A DNA stretch of 64,000 nt from Pantoea sp. At-9b (lineage in GTDB: Bacteria > Pseudomonadota > Gammaproteobacteria > Enterobacterales > Enterobacteriaceae): assembly GCF_000175935.2 (NCBI RefSeq), contig NC_014838.1:186001-250000 (forward strand). The letters are read 5' to 3'. A program made the translations under genes and the position numbers. The notes under the pieces were generated by a model. That model was not told where the DNA came from and ran no database searches. It saw nothing but the letters and a program-made list of their open reading frames with translations. Positions 63,353 through 64,000 of this stretch are shown here, in pieces. Each line of letters opens with the position of its first letter. The stretch's first letter is position 1.

Positions 63353-63820
63353 ATGACCAGCAAATATGAAAAAACGCAGGGGATGACCATTGGCGTGTCA
63401 TCCGCGCCGGTAACGGTGGATGAGTTCAACGCCAGCACTTTTCCTGATGAGATCACCTTCCTGGAGGCACAGTGCGCCACGAAGGAAGTCACTTACACAG
63501 GTGGTCAGAAAAGTGACATTGACGTTACCACGCTTTGCTCTACCGAACAGGAGCAAACAAATGGACTGGCAGCACCGGCAGAGATGGCCCTTACCCGAAA
63601 CTGGGTAGGAGATGAAGAAGCCCGCCAGGCATTACAGACGGCCTACGACAACGATGAGTTGCGGGTTCTGAAAGTCGTTTTCGCCTCCGGCAACGGCTAT
63701 TACGCGCTGATTGAGGTACGTCAGAGTTCATGGTCGGCTGCCACGTCTTCAGTTGTCTCCGCCACCTACTCATTGCGCGTGCGTGGCAAACCGAAACCGA
63801 TTGTTGTGTCAGGTTCGTAA
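63353..63820 (+). CDS. Major tail tube protein
   Basis: 155 residues from the ATG at 63353 (GGAGAAAAC; the frame extends to 63338). MTSKYEKTQGMTIGVSSAPV, EVTYTGGQKSDIDVTTLCS and YSLRVRGKPKP match the phage tail tube family of siphoviruses. Confidence 0.88.
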   Translation: MTSKYEKTQGMTIGVSSAPVTVDEFNASTFPDEITFLEAQCATKEVTYTGGQKSDIDVTTLCSTEQEQTNGLAAPAEMALTRNWVGDEEARQALQTAYDNDELRVLKVVFASGNGYYALIEVRQSSWSAATSSVVSATYSLRVRGKPKPIVVSGS

Positions 63821-63838
63821 GCGGCTTAGGCCGCTTTT
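63819..63838 (+). terminator. Hairpin after the tail tube gene
   Basis: AAGCGGC-TTAG-GCCGCTT, then TT only. Confidence 0.6.
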
Positions 63839-63872
63839 CACCTCCTAAACCTATTCCATCCGAGATTCTGAA

Positions 63873-64000
63873 ATGTCGAAAACTGCACAACCGAAAGTTT
63901 CGCTTCGCGCTCTGGCGCTGGCCCCATCATCAGGCTTTCGCTCGAAAGTGGTCACTGTTCCTGAATGGAATGGTGCAAAAGTTATGCTTCGCGAGCCATC
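63873..64000 (+). CDS. Tail assembly chaperone-like protein (cut by window edge)
   Basis: 42 codons visible, beginning MSKTAQPKVSLRALALAPSS and continuing to VVTVPEWNGAKVMLREPS. Position right after the tail tube and this start are typical for the gpG-like chaperone of HK97-type phages, whose longer form is usually made by -1 frameshifting outside the window. Confidence 0.7.
   Translation, partial: MSKTAQPKVSLRALALAPSSGFRSKVVTVPEWNGAKVMLREP

Overview
The window looks like DNA of an enterobacterium, most probably Pantoea or a close relative (Erwiniaceae). Evidence is a GC-rich backbone with an E. coli-like Mqo, a TPP-riboswitch-controlled thiOSGF operon followed by a thiazole/pyrimidine-type ABC importer, enterobactin-type iron genes, and a lambdoid prophage with an HK97-like head. 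In Pantoea, thiOSGF is typically carried on the large Pantoea plasmid (LPP-1), so the window may be megaplasmid rather than chromosomal. That is inference.

Left edge (1-5061): an AT-rich island, unlike the backbone. On the minus strand lie carA, carB, carC and the start of carD, a simple carbapenem (carbapen-2-em-3-carboxylate) pathway. CarB and CarC keep every active-site residue. carA is split by a -1 shift at an A7 run, in the exact phase of an A AAA AAA slippery heptamer and at the catalytic lysine codon. The divergent PAS-LuxR regulator and a TraY-like ribbon-helix-helix protein resemble the traJ-traY pair of F-like plasmids.

Metabolic backbone (5404-38959): mqo; a GNAT enzyme; a LysR regulator divergent from CMD and tautomerase genes; a hexapeptide acyltransferase; a dipeptide-type ABC importer with an M81 (MlrC) peptidase, ROK regulator and ROK kinase; a ParE/Phd pair; a LysR-pirin pair; an inositol-dehydrogenase-like gene with a LacI regulator around a strong palindrome; the thi operon; a Fur-type siderophore block (binding protein, Fes esterase, TonB receptor); a lipoprotein; a LysE exporter; and an AcoR-like activator converging on a 2,3-butanediol dehydrogenase.

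Prophage (38961-64000, continues past the right edge): integrase and excisionase, early leftward genes, a CI-like repressor flanked by two operator clusters with consensus TAAAC-N5-GTTTA and matching pL/pR promoters, Cro-like and YmfL-like regulators, a replication gene carrying seven 15-bp iterons, small overlapping genes, RusA, a DUF968 nuclease-like protein, antiterminator Q, a lysis cassette with nested Rz1, and an HK97-type packaging, head and tail module. Likely cargo includes a secreted Cys-rich protein, an AriR/YmgB-like regulator, and a hairpin-terminated leader or small RNA upstream of it.
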